Notes: a model not told the origin generated them from the letters alone. DNA of 16,676 nucleotides from CAUZIB01 sp963578805 (GCA_963578805.1 CAUZDY010000057.1:1-16676); one strand, 5' to 3'; shown: positions 1 to 7,525, counted from the stretch's first letter. A program made the numbers and translations.

Positions 1-57
1 ATGCCCGTGCCGTGAGATGGACTTGGATCTAAAGCCTGTGTACGCAGGTGGCCGGAT

Positions 58-83
58 TGGCTGGCCGCGCTGGGATCGAGGCA
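58..83 (-). repeat. Degenerate echo of the tRNA-like 3' end
   Basis: By eye, 21 of 26 bases match 148-173, including the blocks GGCCGCG and TGGGATCGA that form the acceptor strand and T-loop of the tRNA-like sequence. The two 3' ends lie 90 bp apart. The rest of a tRNA cannot be traced here, so this is either a decayed tandem copy or a second piece of an attachment site. Confidence 0.3.
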
Positions 84-107
84 CGCTCGTTGCGACTTAA
101 AACAAGA

Positions 108-127
108 CGGGTTTAACCGTTTTTTTT
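108..127 (+). terminator. Possible intrinsic terminator with a T8 tract
   Basis: A short inverted repeat (ACGG, six-base loop, CCGT) is followed directly by eight T at 120-127. The stem is only 4 bp. It could close a transcript entering from the left, such as a reading frame open from base 2 to a TAA at 98-100 that has no other support. Confidence 0.3.
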
Positions 128-147
128 CGATCGAGCCCGTGAGGAAA

Positions 148-223
148 TGGTGGGCCGCGTTGGGATCGAACCAACGACTTCCTGATTTAGAGTCGGTCTC
201 GGCATCACGGCCGGTGACGGCCA
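148..223 (-). tRNA. tRNA-like sequence with CUA anticodon loop; probably a pseudo-tRNA or attachment-site remnant
   Basis: Read on the minus strand the segment is exactly 76 nt and ends in an encoded CCA (148-150). The T-arm is perfect (GTTGG, loop TTCGATC, CCAAC). The 3' acceptor strand GCGGCCC pairs with TGGCCGT at the 5' end apart from a first-pair mismatch and a final wobble. The anticodon loop reads CTCTAAA, which places CUA at positions 34-36. The 5' half is poor: the D-stem (CCGG/CCGA) has one mismatch, the D-loop lacks the usual GG, position 8 is C rather than U, and the anticodon stem has two mismatches. A sound 3' half with a diverged 5' half fits the remnant left when an element integrates into a tRNA gene. 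A true amber suppressor is possible but unlikely, because ureAB, ureD, ureF and the leader-peptide gene all end in TAG. Confidence 0.4.
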
Positions 224-248
224 TTGGGACCCTTTGTTTCGGAAGTTG

Positions 249-264
249 TTGCAATATATTGCAA
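249..264. promoter_or_regulatory. Perfect 16-bp palindrome
   Basis: TTGCAATATATTGCAA is its own reverse complement over 16 bases with no spacer. It lies between the tRNA-like sequence and the quinoprotein gene, about 200 bp upstream of that start. Perfect symmetry and an AT-rich centre suit a dimeric regulator or recombinase site. No specific protein family is recognised. Confidence 0.4.
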
Positions 265-463
265 GCGCGTCTCGGGGGGCGATGTGGTCATCGCGTCGCC
301 CCACCAGACGCACCGAATCCCGCCGCGTCTCGAACCGCACCGTGTAGTAAAACGCCCCGCTCGCTGCCTCCCCCGATGCTTCGGGGGGCGGGCTGTGTGA
401 CGGCGAGTTCTGAGGTTAATATCTCTTATCATCACTGGCGATGGCCACGTGGAGACTGAGGAC
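265..463 (+). other. GC-rich structured leader upstream of the quinoprotein gene
   Basis: No gene is visible. Three hairpins can be drawn. GGGGCGA (276-282) pairs with TCGCCCC (296-302). GCGATG (279-284) pairs with CATCGC (289-294); it shares bases with the first, so the two exclude each other. CCCCCGA (370-376) pairs with TCGGGGG (381-387) around a 4-base loop. TCGGGGGGCG occurs twice (272-281, 381-390), and CGCCCCG (353-359) could pair with either copy. No known riboswitch class is recognised, and a U-tract terminator is lacking. Confidence 0.3.
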
Positions 464-2194
464 ATGACGAGACTCGCGGTTGGACGATTCATCACAATGG
501 TGTGCGGCAGCGCTTTGGCGGTGTCACTCCCGGCGCAGCCGGTACGCGCGCAGGCCAACATCGACTACACACCAGTCACCGACGAGCGGCTGCAGTCGCC
601 AGACGCTGACGACTGGCTGATGTACCGGGGCACATATGACAGCTGGGGCTACAGCCCGCTCGACCAGATCACGAAGGCCAACGTGGCCGATCTGGTGCCG
701 GTGTGGTCGCTCTCGACAGGGGTGACCTCGGGGCACCAGTCGCCGCCGATCGTCAACAACGGCATCATGTTTGTGACGACGCCAGAAGACCAGGTGCTGG
801 CCGTCGACGCGCGGAGCGGCGACCTGCTCTGGCGACACCGCCGTGAGCTTCCGGACGATTCGCTGCGGTCGCACTGGACCAACCGTGGTGTCGGTCTCTA
901 CGGCGACCGGGTGTTCTACACGACCCACGACGCCTTCGTAGTCGCGCTCGACGCGCGGACTGGTGAGATGGTCTGGGAGGCGGCTGTCGCCGACTATCGG
1001 AGCGGCTATTACATGACGATGGCGCCGCTCATCGCCAACGGCAAGGTGCTGGTGGGCGCGTCGGGCGGCGAGCGGGGTATCCGCGGGTTCGTCGCCGCCT
1101 ACGATCCCGGTACCGGGCAGGAGGTCTGGCGGTCCCACACGGTGCCAGGCCCCGGCGAGCCTGGCAACGAGACCTGGCCAGGCGACACTTGGCGGACCGG
1201 TGGAGCGTCGATCTGGGTCACCGGGTCGTTCGACCCCGAGCTGAACCTGACCTACTGGGGCACCGGTAACCCAGGGCCGTGGATCGGCGACCGGCGGCCC
1301 GGAGACAACCTGTACACGAACGCGGTCGTCGCCTTCGATGCCGACACCGGTGAGATGAAGGGCTATCACCAGTATCACCACAACGGCTCCTGGGACTGGG
1401 ACGAGGTCTCGGCGCCGCTGCTGATCGACCTGTCCCGTGATGGCCGCACCATCAAGTCGCTCGTGCACCCGGCGCGCAACGGCTACCTGTGGCTGCTCGA
1501 GCGCCAGGCGAACGCCATCACCTTCGTCGACGCCAACCCCTACGTCAGCCAGAACGTGTTCCTCTCGATCGACCCGGTGACCGGACGGCCCGAGTACGAC
1601 CCCGAACGTATACCTGGTACGAACAGGCCGGCGACGTTCTGTCCTTCGCACTGGGGCGGCAAGGACTGGCCGCCGGCCGCCTACAGCCCGCAGACTGGCT
1701 ATCTCTATATCCCGGCTAACGAGAACTTCTGCTCGACTATGGTGGGACGGGAAGTCGAGTATCGACCTGGGGCCAGCTATACTGGCGCGTCATCGCAGGT
1801 GTTTGTGGTCGACGATGCCGACCACCTGGGTGAGATCCAGGCCTGGAATCTGTCGACCGGGGAGCGGGTGTGGACCCACGAGTTCCCCGAGTCGCAGAAC
1901 TGGGGTCCGATTCTGACGACCGGTGGAGGGCTCGTCTTCGCGGGTGGCACCCACGATCGCTACTTCCGGGCCTTCGACGCGGAGACCGGAGACGTGCTTT
2001 GGGAGCAGCGGACGAATTCTGGGGTCATTGGCGTCCCGTCGTCCTATGCGATCGACGGCGTGCAGTACATCGCCGTGCAGTCGGGCTGGGGTGTCGACGC
2101 CCAGGGCATGCAGCGTGCCGTGAACACCCACCTCGAGCGCAATATCCAGGTGCCGCAGGGTGGGGTCATCTGGGTCTTCGCGCTGCGACAGTGA
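464..2194 (+). CDS. Secreted PQQ-dependent alcohol dehydrogenase-like quinoprotein, lanthanide-type Asp pair
   Basis: A periplasmic eight-bladed propeller enzyme expected to oxidise an alcohol with PQQ and a bound metal. The ATG at 464 is preferred to the in-frame GTG at 449, because GGAGA at 451-455 is then a well-placed ribosome site; this gives 576 aa. Residues 1-31 are a signal peptide ending in an AQA-type cleavage site. By comparison with methanol dehydrogenases, likely metal ligands are E203 and N269 (WGTGNPGPW), the catalytic base is D311, and D313 in WDWD is the extra acid diagnostic of lanthanide forms. R338 (ARNGYLW) and blade repeats such as DAETGDVLWE complete the fold. The adjacent-cysteine pair of classical enzymes is absent; SHW stands at 136-138. 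There is no C-terminal cytochrome c domain, so electrons must leave to a separate carrier. Codons are richer in G/C endings than in the urea operon. The natural substrate is unknown. Confidence 0.9.
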   Translation: MTRLAVGRFITMVCGSALAVSLPAQPVRAQANIDYTPVTDERLQSPDADDWLMYRGTYDSWGYSPLDQITKANVADLVPVWSLSTGVTSGHQSPPIVNNGIMFVTTPEDQVLAVDARSGDLLWRHRRELPDDSLRSHWTNRGVGLYGDRVFYTTHDAFVVALDARTGEMVWEAAVADYRSGYYMTMAPLIANGKVLVGASGGERGIRGFVAAYDPGTGQEVWRSHTVPGPGEPGNETWPGDTWRTGGASIWVTGSFDPELNLTYWGTGNPGPWIGDRRPGDNLYTNAVVAFDADTGEMKGYHQYHHNGSWDWDEVSAPLLIDLSRDGRTIKSLVHPARNGYLWLLERQANAITFVDANPYVSQNVFLSIDPVTGRPEYDPERIPGTNRPATFCPSHWGGKDWPPAAYSPQTGYLYIPANENFCSTMVGREVEYRPGASYTGASSQVFVVDDADHLGEIQAWNLSTGERVWTHEFPESQNWGPILTTGGGLVFAGGTHDRYFRAFDAETGDVLWEQRTNSGVIGVPSSYAIDGVQYIAVQSGWGVDAQGMQRAVNTHLERNIQVPQGGVIWVFALRQ

Positions 2195-2218
2195 TCGGAC
2201 GGACGGCCGGGTGCGGTG

Positions 2219-2239
2219 GTGCGCTGTTGGTTCGCGCAC
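2219..2239 (+). terminator. Hairpin 25 bases after the quinoprotein stop codon
   Basis: GTGCGC (2219-2224) and GCGCAC (2234-2239) flank a 9-base loop. No T tract follows, so a rho-independent terminator is not established; it may only protect the transcript end. Confidence 0.25.
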
Positions 2240-2788
2240 GCGCGGAACGTCATGGCGCTTGGCCCACAACATCTTCCGGCGTGATCCGATCAGGTCGTTC
2301 GCCGATCTACCGGCCTGCGGCACTTTCGACACGGCGGGGGAGCCGAAGAGCCCGACCCGCTGTCCGGTGACGCTCGGGCTGGGCGACCCTAACGTTTCTA
2401 CGCAGAACGGGCACGCGTGTACGTCGCATTGGTGAACAGGAATAGCAAGCGTCCACTTGCGGACCTTTCGGCCCGATGCTCAATTCGAACGAGCGGGTGC
2501 GGCTTTCCGCCAACCTCAATACCATCGCGGTCGATGATCGCCTTGGCTGCTTTGTGGCGCTACGGCAAGGCAGTAGATCTGCAAATGCACCTGGGCCGGG
2601 AGGTTTCCATGGCACCTGTAGACCTACATGAACCGTTCCCACTCCGCCCGATCGACCTCGTGGAGATCGTCTGGCGGTACCGGCGGATCAGCGTCCGTCC
2701 TAGCCGGCAAGGGGCTTGGCCTGTGCCGATCCGGCCGATACGATCCGCTCAGCTTGTGCTGTACTCTAAGGCTGTGGACCGCCACAAT
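2240..2788. other. Stretch between convergent genes without a confident gene
   Basis: This separates the ends of the quinoprotein gene (+) and ureG (-). The longer open frames lack family motifs and good ribosome sites. One short frame (ATG 2476 to TGA 2631, 51 aa, beginning MLNSNERVRLSANLNTIAV) reads like protein at its start but degenerates after about 25 codons. It could be the broken end of a small protein gene, with low confidence. Confidence 0.4.
2773..2786 (-). terminator. Small hairpin just after ureG
   Basis: On the minus strand TGTGG, CGGT, CCACA forms a perfect 5-bp stem two bases beyond the ureG stop codon. No U tract follows on that strand. On the plus strand ATTTAT follows, so it may act weakly in the other direction. 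Confidence 0.2.
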
Positions 2789-3517
2789 TTATCCTCGTGA
2801 GTCCGCAGATCCTGAGGCCGCCCAACCTGCCAGTACAGCGTCCGCGATCTCACTCACACCCACACCATTAGTGACTTGCGTAAACACCAGCGGCCCGCTG
2901 CCGCGCATGCGCTTTGAATCTCGAGCCATCACATCCAAGTCAGCACCAACCAGTGAGGCGAGGTCCGTCTTGTTGATTACGAGCAAGTCTGACTGCGTGA
3001 TACCAGGGCCTCCTTTACGCGGGATCTTGTCCCCACCGGACACGTCGATGACGTAAATCGTGAAATCAGCGAGATCGCGGCTGAACTGAGCCGCCAAGTT
3101 GTCTCCACCACTTTCGACAAACAGCAGATCAGGCTGAATTTTTGCCATCAGCTGCGCGAGTGCATCTAGGTTCTGGCTGACATCATCCCGCACGGCGGTG
3201 TGTGGACAGCCACCGGTTTCGACGGCAGTAATACGCTCATGTCCGAGTGCCTCGTGGCGGACGAGGAACTCGCCGTCCTCTTTGGTAAAGATGTCGTTGG
3301 TCACCACCGCGAGGCTGTAACGATCGCGTAGTAAACGGCAGAGCGCCAGCAATAGTGCGGTCTTCCCACTTCCGACCGGACCACCGATACCGACCGTGAA
3401 CGCACGCGACTGATAGTCCCGGACGAGCGGTCCTGGACGATCCGAGAAAAGCCCAGGGCCCTGGGGCTCATCGTGGTCATGCGAGTGGTGAGGTGTGTCG
3501 TGCATCATGAGGCTCAT
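2789..3517 (-). CDS. ureG: Urease accessory GTPase UreG with His-rich N-terminus
   Basis: A SIMIBI-class GTPase that couples GTP hydrolysis to delivery of nickel into apo-urease, in complex with UreF and UreD, in the cytoplasm. The 242-aa protein shows a P-loop GPVGSGKT (46-53), the switch segment VVTNDIFTKEDGEFL (71-85), the nickel-binding CPH motif (104-106), ESGGDN (135-140) and the base-specificity motif NKTD (182-185). Residues 6-15 hold five histidines (H6, H10, H11, H13, H15). Such N-terminal His stretches occur in some UreG proteins and may store or bind nickel. That matters here because no ureE metallochaperone lies in the operon. It is the last gene of the operon, 21 nt after ureF, and ends in TAA. 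The start is taken at 3517, with ATGs at codons 4 and 5 as alternatives, since no strong ribosome site singles one out. Confidence 0.96.
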   Translation of the reverse strand: MSLMMHDTPHHSHDHDEPQGPGLFSDRPGPLVRDYQSRAFTVGIGGPVGSGKTALLLALCRLLRDRYSLAVVTNDIFTKEDGEFLVRHEALGHERITAVETGGCPHTAVRDDVSQNLDALAQLMAKIQPDLLFVESGGDNLAAQFSRDLADFTIYVIDVSGGDKIPRKGGPGITQSDLLVINKTDLASLVGADLDVMARDSKRMRGSGPLVFTQVTNGVGVSEIADAVLAGWAASGSADSRG

Positions 3518-3538
3518 CGTGTAAAGGGGGTAAATGTT

Positions 3539-4195
3539 CTATGACTGGAACAAACGTGAGTACAAACGGTCATGCCCAGCCTGTAGCAAATCGATGATCG
3601 GCGCAGTCTGGCAAACATCTTCATCGCCGAGCGCACGACAGTCATCATGTATTAGGTCGAGCGGCGGCCCGGCCTCGTACTGCAGACGCTGCGCTTCGTA
3701 GCTGCCAACGATCCCGAGACGCACCGCCGCGGACAAAACTCCTCTCGCAGCCCCATAAAGCATTACCTTTCTCGCAGTCTCGAGAGACAGACCGATGACC
3801 CTAAAAGTGAGGCCTGAGAACGGTGCCACATGTGCCCGTCCTGCCGCGGCATGTTGGCTAACCGTGGTCATCCCCTCACATGGCCAGACACGAGTTGCTG
3901 TCGCGACGAGCGTCCGTCCCTGCACACGGCTTGCTCGATTGGCGACGCTGTTGATCAGAAATGTGTCTGCGAGTTCGTCGAGCGCTCTCCACCGTTCGGG
4001 TCGCCGATAGGCAGCGTTCAGTAGCGGAATGGAACCGTAACCAGTCTGTTGGATGGAAGCATGTAGAAAGCGCTGCAACGCTCCAGAGTCTGGTACGTGA
4101 CCAGACTGCCAGGCAGACTCTAACCCCCACGAGTGTGCAAACACACCAACTGGGAATGCCGAATCCACCACTTGCCATGCAAGCCAGTCGGACAT
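3539..4195 (-). CDS. ureF: Urease accessory protein UreF
   Basis: An all-helical scaffold that bridges UreD and UreG in the urease activation complex and acts as a GTPase regulator of UreG. The ATG at 4195 is chosen because it gives the conserved N-terminal region directly (MSDWLAWQ, then DSAFPVGVFAHSWGLESA at 11-28) and a normal UreF length of 218 aa. The longer open frame reaching 4348 would overlap ureC in another frame and adds basic, non-homologous residues. The C-terminus (RLYSRLFQS) is typical of the family and is known to take part in partner binding. It starts 7 nt after the ureC stop codon, lies 21 nt before ureG, and ends in TAG. Confidence 0.93.
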   Translation of the reverse strand: MSDWLAWQVVDSAFPVGVFAHSWGLESAWQSGHVPDSGALQRFLHASIQQTGYGSIPLLNAAYRRPERWRALDELADTFLINSVANRASRVQGRTLVATATRVWPCEGMTTVSQHAAAGRAHVAPFSGLTFRVIGLSLETARKVMLYGAARGVLSAAVRLGIVGSYEAQRLQYEAGPPLDLIHDDCRALGDEDVCQTAPIIDLLQAGHDRLYSRLFQS

Positions 4196-4202
4196 GGTCA
4201 AC

Positions 4203-5918
4203 TTAGAAGAGGAAGTAGCGCTGAGCGAGCGGAAGCACATTCGCTGCCTCCGCCTGCAGTTCTTCACCGTCGGCCGTGACGATATACGTCTCTGGGTCAA
4301 CACGAATGTCGGGGAGCGCGTCGTTAAGTCGCATGTCACGCTTTCCAATAGTTCGGCAACCGCGCACGGCCGACAGGGTCTTTGTCAGACCATATCGATC
4401 GACATCGCCATCTTGAAGCGAGAGATTGGATACAAACGCCAGCGAGGTCGCGCCAGTCGCACGCCCGTAAGCCCCGAACATTGGCCGCATTAACTGAGGC
4501 TGCGGGGTTGGAATCGAGGCGTTCGCGTCGCCCATCTGAGCCCAAGCAATGAATCCGCCCTTGATAACCACGTCAGGTTTGACCCCGAAGAACGCAGGTT
4601 TCCACAGCACCAGGTCGGCTAGTTTCCCAACTTCGACCGATCCGACCTCATGGGAAATACCATGGGCAACGGCCGGATTCACCGTGTACTTGGCCACATA
4701 CCGACGAATGCGCAGGTTGTCGTTTTCCCCCTGCTCGCCGTCGAGCCGCCCACGTTCGTTCCGCATCTTGTGTGCCGTCTGCCAGGTGCGCGCAATTACC
4801 TCGCCAACGCGCCCCATAGCCTGACTGTCGCTAGCCATCATGCTGATGGCTCCCAGATCATGAAGCACGTCCTCGGCCGCAATCGTCCTGTCACGAATGC
4901 GGCTCTCCGCAAAGGCCACGTCCTCGGGTATGTTCTTGTCTAGATGATGGCAGACCATGAGCATGTCGAGATGTTCATCAAGCGTGTTGACAGTGTAGGG
5001 GCGCGTGGGATTGGTCGAGCTCGGAAGAACATTAGGCTCACCGCACACACGAATGATGTCCGGAGCGTGTCCGCCGCCAGCCCCCTCCGTGTGATACGTG
5101 TGAATTGTGCGCCCTTTGAAGGCCGCGATAGAATCATCGACAAACCCAGACTCGTTCAGCGTGTCCGTATGAATGGCGACCTGCACGTCGAATCGTTCGG
5201 CCTCGGACAAACAGCAGTCAATAGTGGCCGGTGTTGAGCCCCAGTCCTCGTGGAGCTTTAACCCGACAGCACCAGCACGGATTTGATCTTCCAGACCGTC
5301 CGGCATCGAGGTGTTACCTTTACCCAGGAACCCGAAGTTCATCGGAAGAGTATCGTTCGCCTGTAGCATGAGCTGCAAATGCCTGGCACCGGGCGTACAC
5401 GTTGTGGCCTTGGTGCCGGTGGTTGGTCCGGTCCCCCCTCCAATGAACGTCGTAACGCCGCTCGCGAGTGCCTCGTATACCTGCTGCGGGGCAATAAAGT
5501 GGACATGTGCGTCAATCCCTCCAGCCGTCAGAATCAAACCTTCGCCTGCTATCGCCTCCGTGGTCACTCCGACAACCATGCCTTCGGTCACACCAGCCAT
5601 CACGTCTGGATTCCCAGCTTTTCCGATGCCAGTAATCCGGCCACCCTTGATGCCAATATCCGCTTTCTGAATACCAGTCCAGTCAACGATGAGCGCGTTC
5701 GTGATCACACAGTCGAGCGCACGCTCATCCGAGACGCCGGCTGCCTGCCCCATTCCATCGCGGAGAACCTTGCCACCACCGAACTTGCACTCGTCTCCGT
5801 AAACCGTAGAGTCTTGCTCCACTTCCGCGACCAATCCCGTGTCCCCCAACCTGACACGGTCGCCCGTCGTGGGACCATAGAGGTCCGCATAGTGTCGCCG
5901 GTCCATACGATGAGCCAT
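4203..5918 (-). CDS. ureC: Urease alpha (catalytic) subunit UreC
   Basis: The cytoplasmic nickel amidohydrolase that splits urea to ammonia and carbamate, which decays to CO2 and more ammonia. At 571 aa it is full length, and every active-site residue is present at a constant offset of +4 from Klebsiella numbering. These are H138 and H140 (DAHVHF), the carbamylated bridging lysine K221 (GLKLHEDWGSTP), H250 and H276 as nickel or substrate ligands, C323 and catalytic H324 of the mobile flap (MVCHHLD), and D364 (MASDSQAMGR). The ATG at 5918 is preceded by GGGAG five bases upstream and lies 2 nt after the ureAB stop. The protein ends in QRYFLF, close to the standard RYFLF terminus. There is no sign of truncation, so the enzyme should be active if nickel is supplied. 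Confidence 0.98.
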   Translation of the reverse strand: MAHRMDRRHYADLYGPTTGDRVRLGDTGLVAEVEQDSTVYGDECKFGGGKVLRDGMGQAAGVSDERALDCVITNALIVDWTGIQKADIGIKGGRITGIGKAGNPDVMAGVTEGMVVGVTTEAIAGEGLILTAGGIDAHVHFIAPQQVYEALASGVTTFIGGGTGPTTGTKATTCTPGARHLQLMLQANDTLPMNFGFLGKGNTSMPDGLEDQIRAGAVGLKLHEDWGSTPATIDCCLSEAERFDVQVAIHTDTLNESGFVDDSIAAFKGRTIHTYHTEGAGGGHAPDIIRVCGEPNVLPSSTNPTRPYTVNTLDEHLDMLMVCHHLDKNIPEDVAFAESRIRDRTIAAEDVLHDLGAISMMASDSQAMGRVGEVIARTWQTAHKMRNERGRLDGEQGENDNLRIRRYVAKYTVNPAVAHGISHEVGSVEVGKLADLVLWKPAFFGVKPDVVIKGGFIAWAQMGDANASIPTPQPQLMRPMFGAYGRATGATSLAFVSNLSLQDGDVDRYGLTKTLSAVRGCRTIGKRDMRLNDALPDIRVDPETYIVTADGEELQAEAANVLPLAQRYFLF

Positions 5919-5920
5919 GA

Positions 5921-6652
5921 CTACTCCCAGTTCTCCATTTTTAGATCTTGGGCCACTACTCCACTTGCCCAGGCATTTCCGCCACGCACGATCCTACGGC
6001 CAGCTATAGGGACCAACGTGACGGTCTTTGCCTCCCCTGGCTCAAAGCGAACGGCCGTGCCAGCTGGAACATCGAGCCTACGGCCGTAAGCGGCACGTCG
6101 ATCAAAGACTAGTGCGCGGTTTGTTTCGAGGAAATGATAGTGGCTACCGACCTGAATCGGCCGGTCACCGGTGTTGGTGACCTTCAACTCAGTCGTCTCG
6201 CGTCCCTCGTTCAACGCAATCTCACCCTCGGATACCAGCAACTCGCCCGGGATGCCCTCGACCTCAGACGGCGCCTGGCCGACCGACGTATCACCTGTCG
6301 GCGCCGGCAGAAAGCTACCGTAGAGTGCCAGCGTCGAATCTCCACGCTCAGCTACGATCGGATGATGCACCGTCACCAACTTAGTCCCATCGGGGAACGT
6401 ACCTTCGACTTGCACCTCGTCTACCATCTCCGCCACCCCCTCGACCACATCGCTCGTTCCAAGTAGGCAGCGACCCAGATCCATGAGTTCCGCGACCGAT
6501 CGCCCGTCGCGAATGAATTCCAGCAGCTGCGTGGCAATGAGCGCCACCGCCTCCACATAGTTCAGCCGAAGTCCACGAGCCAGCCGTCGCTGCGCAAGGG
6601 ATCCAGCCTGGTGCAGGATGAGTTTGTCTATTTCACGTGGTGTGAGATGCAT
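5921..6652 (-). CDS. ureAB: Fused urease gamma-beta subunit (UreA-UreB)
   Basis: The structural small subunits of urease joined in one 243-aa chain. Residues 1-100 are the gamma subunit (MHLTPREIDKL at the start; VEGTFPDGTKLVTVHHPI at 82-99). A linker covers about 101-130. Residues 134-243 are the beta subunit (PGELLVSEGEI, then NTGDRPIQVGSHYHFLETN at 160-178). Most bacteria keep ureA and ureB separate; fusions are best known from Helicobacter and occur in other groups. With UreC this should build an (alpha, gamma-beta) trimer or a multiple of it. It lies 6 nt after ureD and 2 nt before ureC and ends in TAG. Nothing looks damaged. Confidence 0.96.
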   Translation of the reverse strand: MHLTPREIDKLILHQAGSLAQRRLARGLRLNYVEAVALIATQLLEFIRDGRSVAELMDLGRCLLGTSDVVEGVAEMVDEVQVEGTFPDGTKLVTVHHPIVAERGDSTLALYGSFLPAPTGDTSVGQAPSEVEGIPGELLVSEGEIALNEGRETTELKVTNTGDRPIQVGSHYHFLETNRALVFDRRAAYGRRLDVPAGTAVRFEPGEAKTVTLVPIAGRRIVRGGNAWASGVVAQDLKMENWE

Positions 6653-6658
6653 ACACCC

Positions 6659-7525
6659 CTACCATTTCCGTACCCACGGATTGTCGCCGAGCAGTGTGGG
6701 CACAAAGTCGAGGAAGCCGTGTAGCGCGTAGCTTACGTCTTCGACCGACCGGCCCGCCACACGCAAGACACAACCGCCCCCTTCGAGAGGGGCAGCTGCA
6801 AGGAGACGTTCCGAGCGCTGCCTGACCGGCTGATCCCCGACCTTGGCCACGATATGCTCGGCCTCAAGCTTTAGAGATGCCCCGATCACCAGCGCCATGG
6901 CAAGCACGTCATAGTCTCCGAGCCGTTCCGCTAAATCACCGTCTAAGGCGCGCAGTGCCAACGCGTCATGAACCAAAAGACGACCTCCGACACGTACTGT
7001 GGTCCGACTGACGTATTCGTCGAATGCCCATCGCTCGCCAGACTCACGACGACCAGACGACACCCAGTCGAGCAATACCAACCCAGCCCCAACAGCCAGA
7101 TCAAATCGCTGCATCTGATGATAGCGGGACTGGGCGAAACACACCACGGGGTCTGGAGTTAAGATAAGGAGGCCGTTGTCACAAACCTCGCCGACCATTT
7201 TGACCTGAGTGCCGTGTGGGGACCGGTAGACCTTTGTGGACGCCTGCGTCGACACGAAGGCGCAGGCTCCAGCACCGACTGTGGTCTGCAGTGAGATCGT
7301 GTCACCGTCTACTAATCCACCGCCATAATTCGAAGTGAAAATCCAGGCAGCATGACCGTGATTGCTTGGAGTGAGGAGACGTAGGGGACTGGTCGCAAAG
7401 GCCCGACAGACGAAGCTGCGATCGCGGTTACGAGCCACAACGAGCCGCCCACACCCTGGCCTTCCCCTACCTGAAAGGGACACATTGCCAAGACCGACCC
7501 GCTCGTCGTGTAGGGCCTGAGTCAC
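6659..7525 (-). CDS. ureD: Urease accessory protein UreD (UreH)
   Basis: The scaffold that binds the urease apoenzyme and recruits UreF-UreG so that nickel can pass to the active site. The 288-aa chain shows the family's conserved core: NYGGGLVDGDTISL (66-79), the glycine-rich turn that follows, and STQASTKVYRS (92-102). The second half (LLDWVSSGRRESGERWAFDEY) also matches UreD. The start is a GTG whose last two bases begin the urtE stop (GTGA overlap at 7522-7525), so translation is probably coupled to the transporter gene. Placing ureD between urtE and the structural genes is a common bacterial arrangement. It ends in TAG. Confidence 0.94.
   Translation of the reverse strand: MTQALHDERVGLGNVSLSGRGRPGCGRLVVARNRDRSFVCRAFATSPLRLLTPSNHGHAAWIFTSNYGGGLVDGDTISLQTTVGAGACAFVSTQASTKVYRSPHGTQVKMVGEVCDNGLLILTPDPVVCFAQSRYHQMQRFDLAVGAGLVLLDWVSSGRRESGERWAFDEYVSRTTVRVGGRLLVHDALALRALDGDLAERLGDYDVLAMALVIGASLKLEAEHIVAKVGDQPVRQRSERLLAAAPLEGGGCVLRVAGRSVEDVSYALHGFLDFVPTLLGDNPWVRKW

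Noticed and set aside
2..100. Partial open frame at the left edge ending in TAA at 98-100
   Set aside because: Only 32 codons, no recognisable motif, and it overlaps the tRNA-like echo; not enough to call a gene.
524..1651. Long minus-strand open frame (375 codons) inside the quinoprotein gene
   Set aside because: Antisense shadow of a GC-rich gene; low-complexity Arg/Val/Asp-rich product with no domain, while the plus strand is an unmistakable PQQ enzyme.
4196..4348. N-terminal extension of ureF into ureC
   Set aside because: The extra residues are basic and unlike UreF, and conserved UreF sequence begins exactly at the ATG at 4195.
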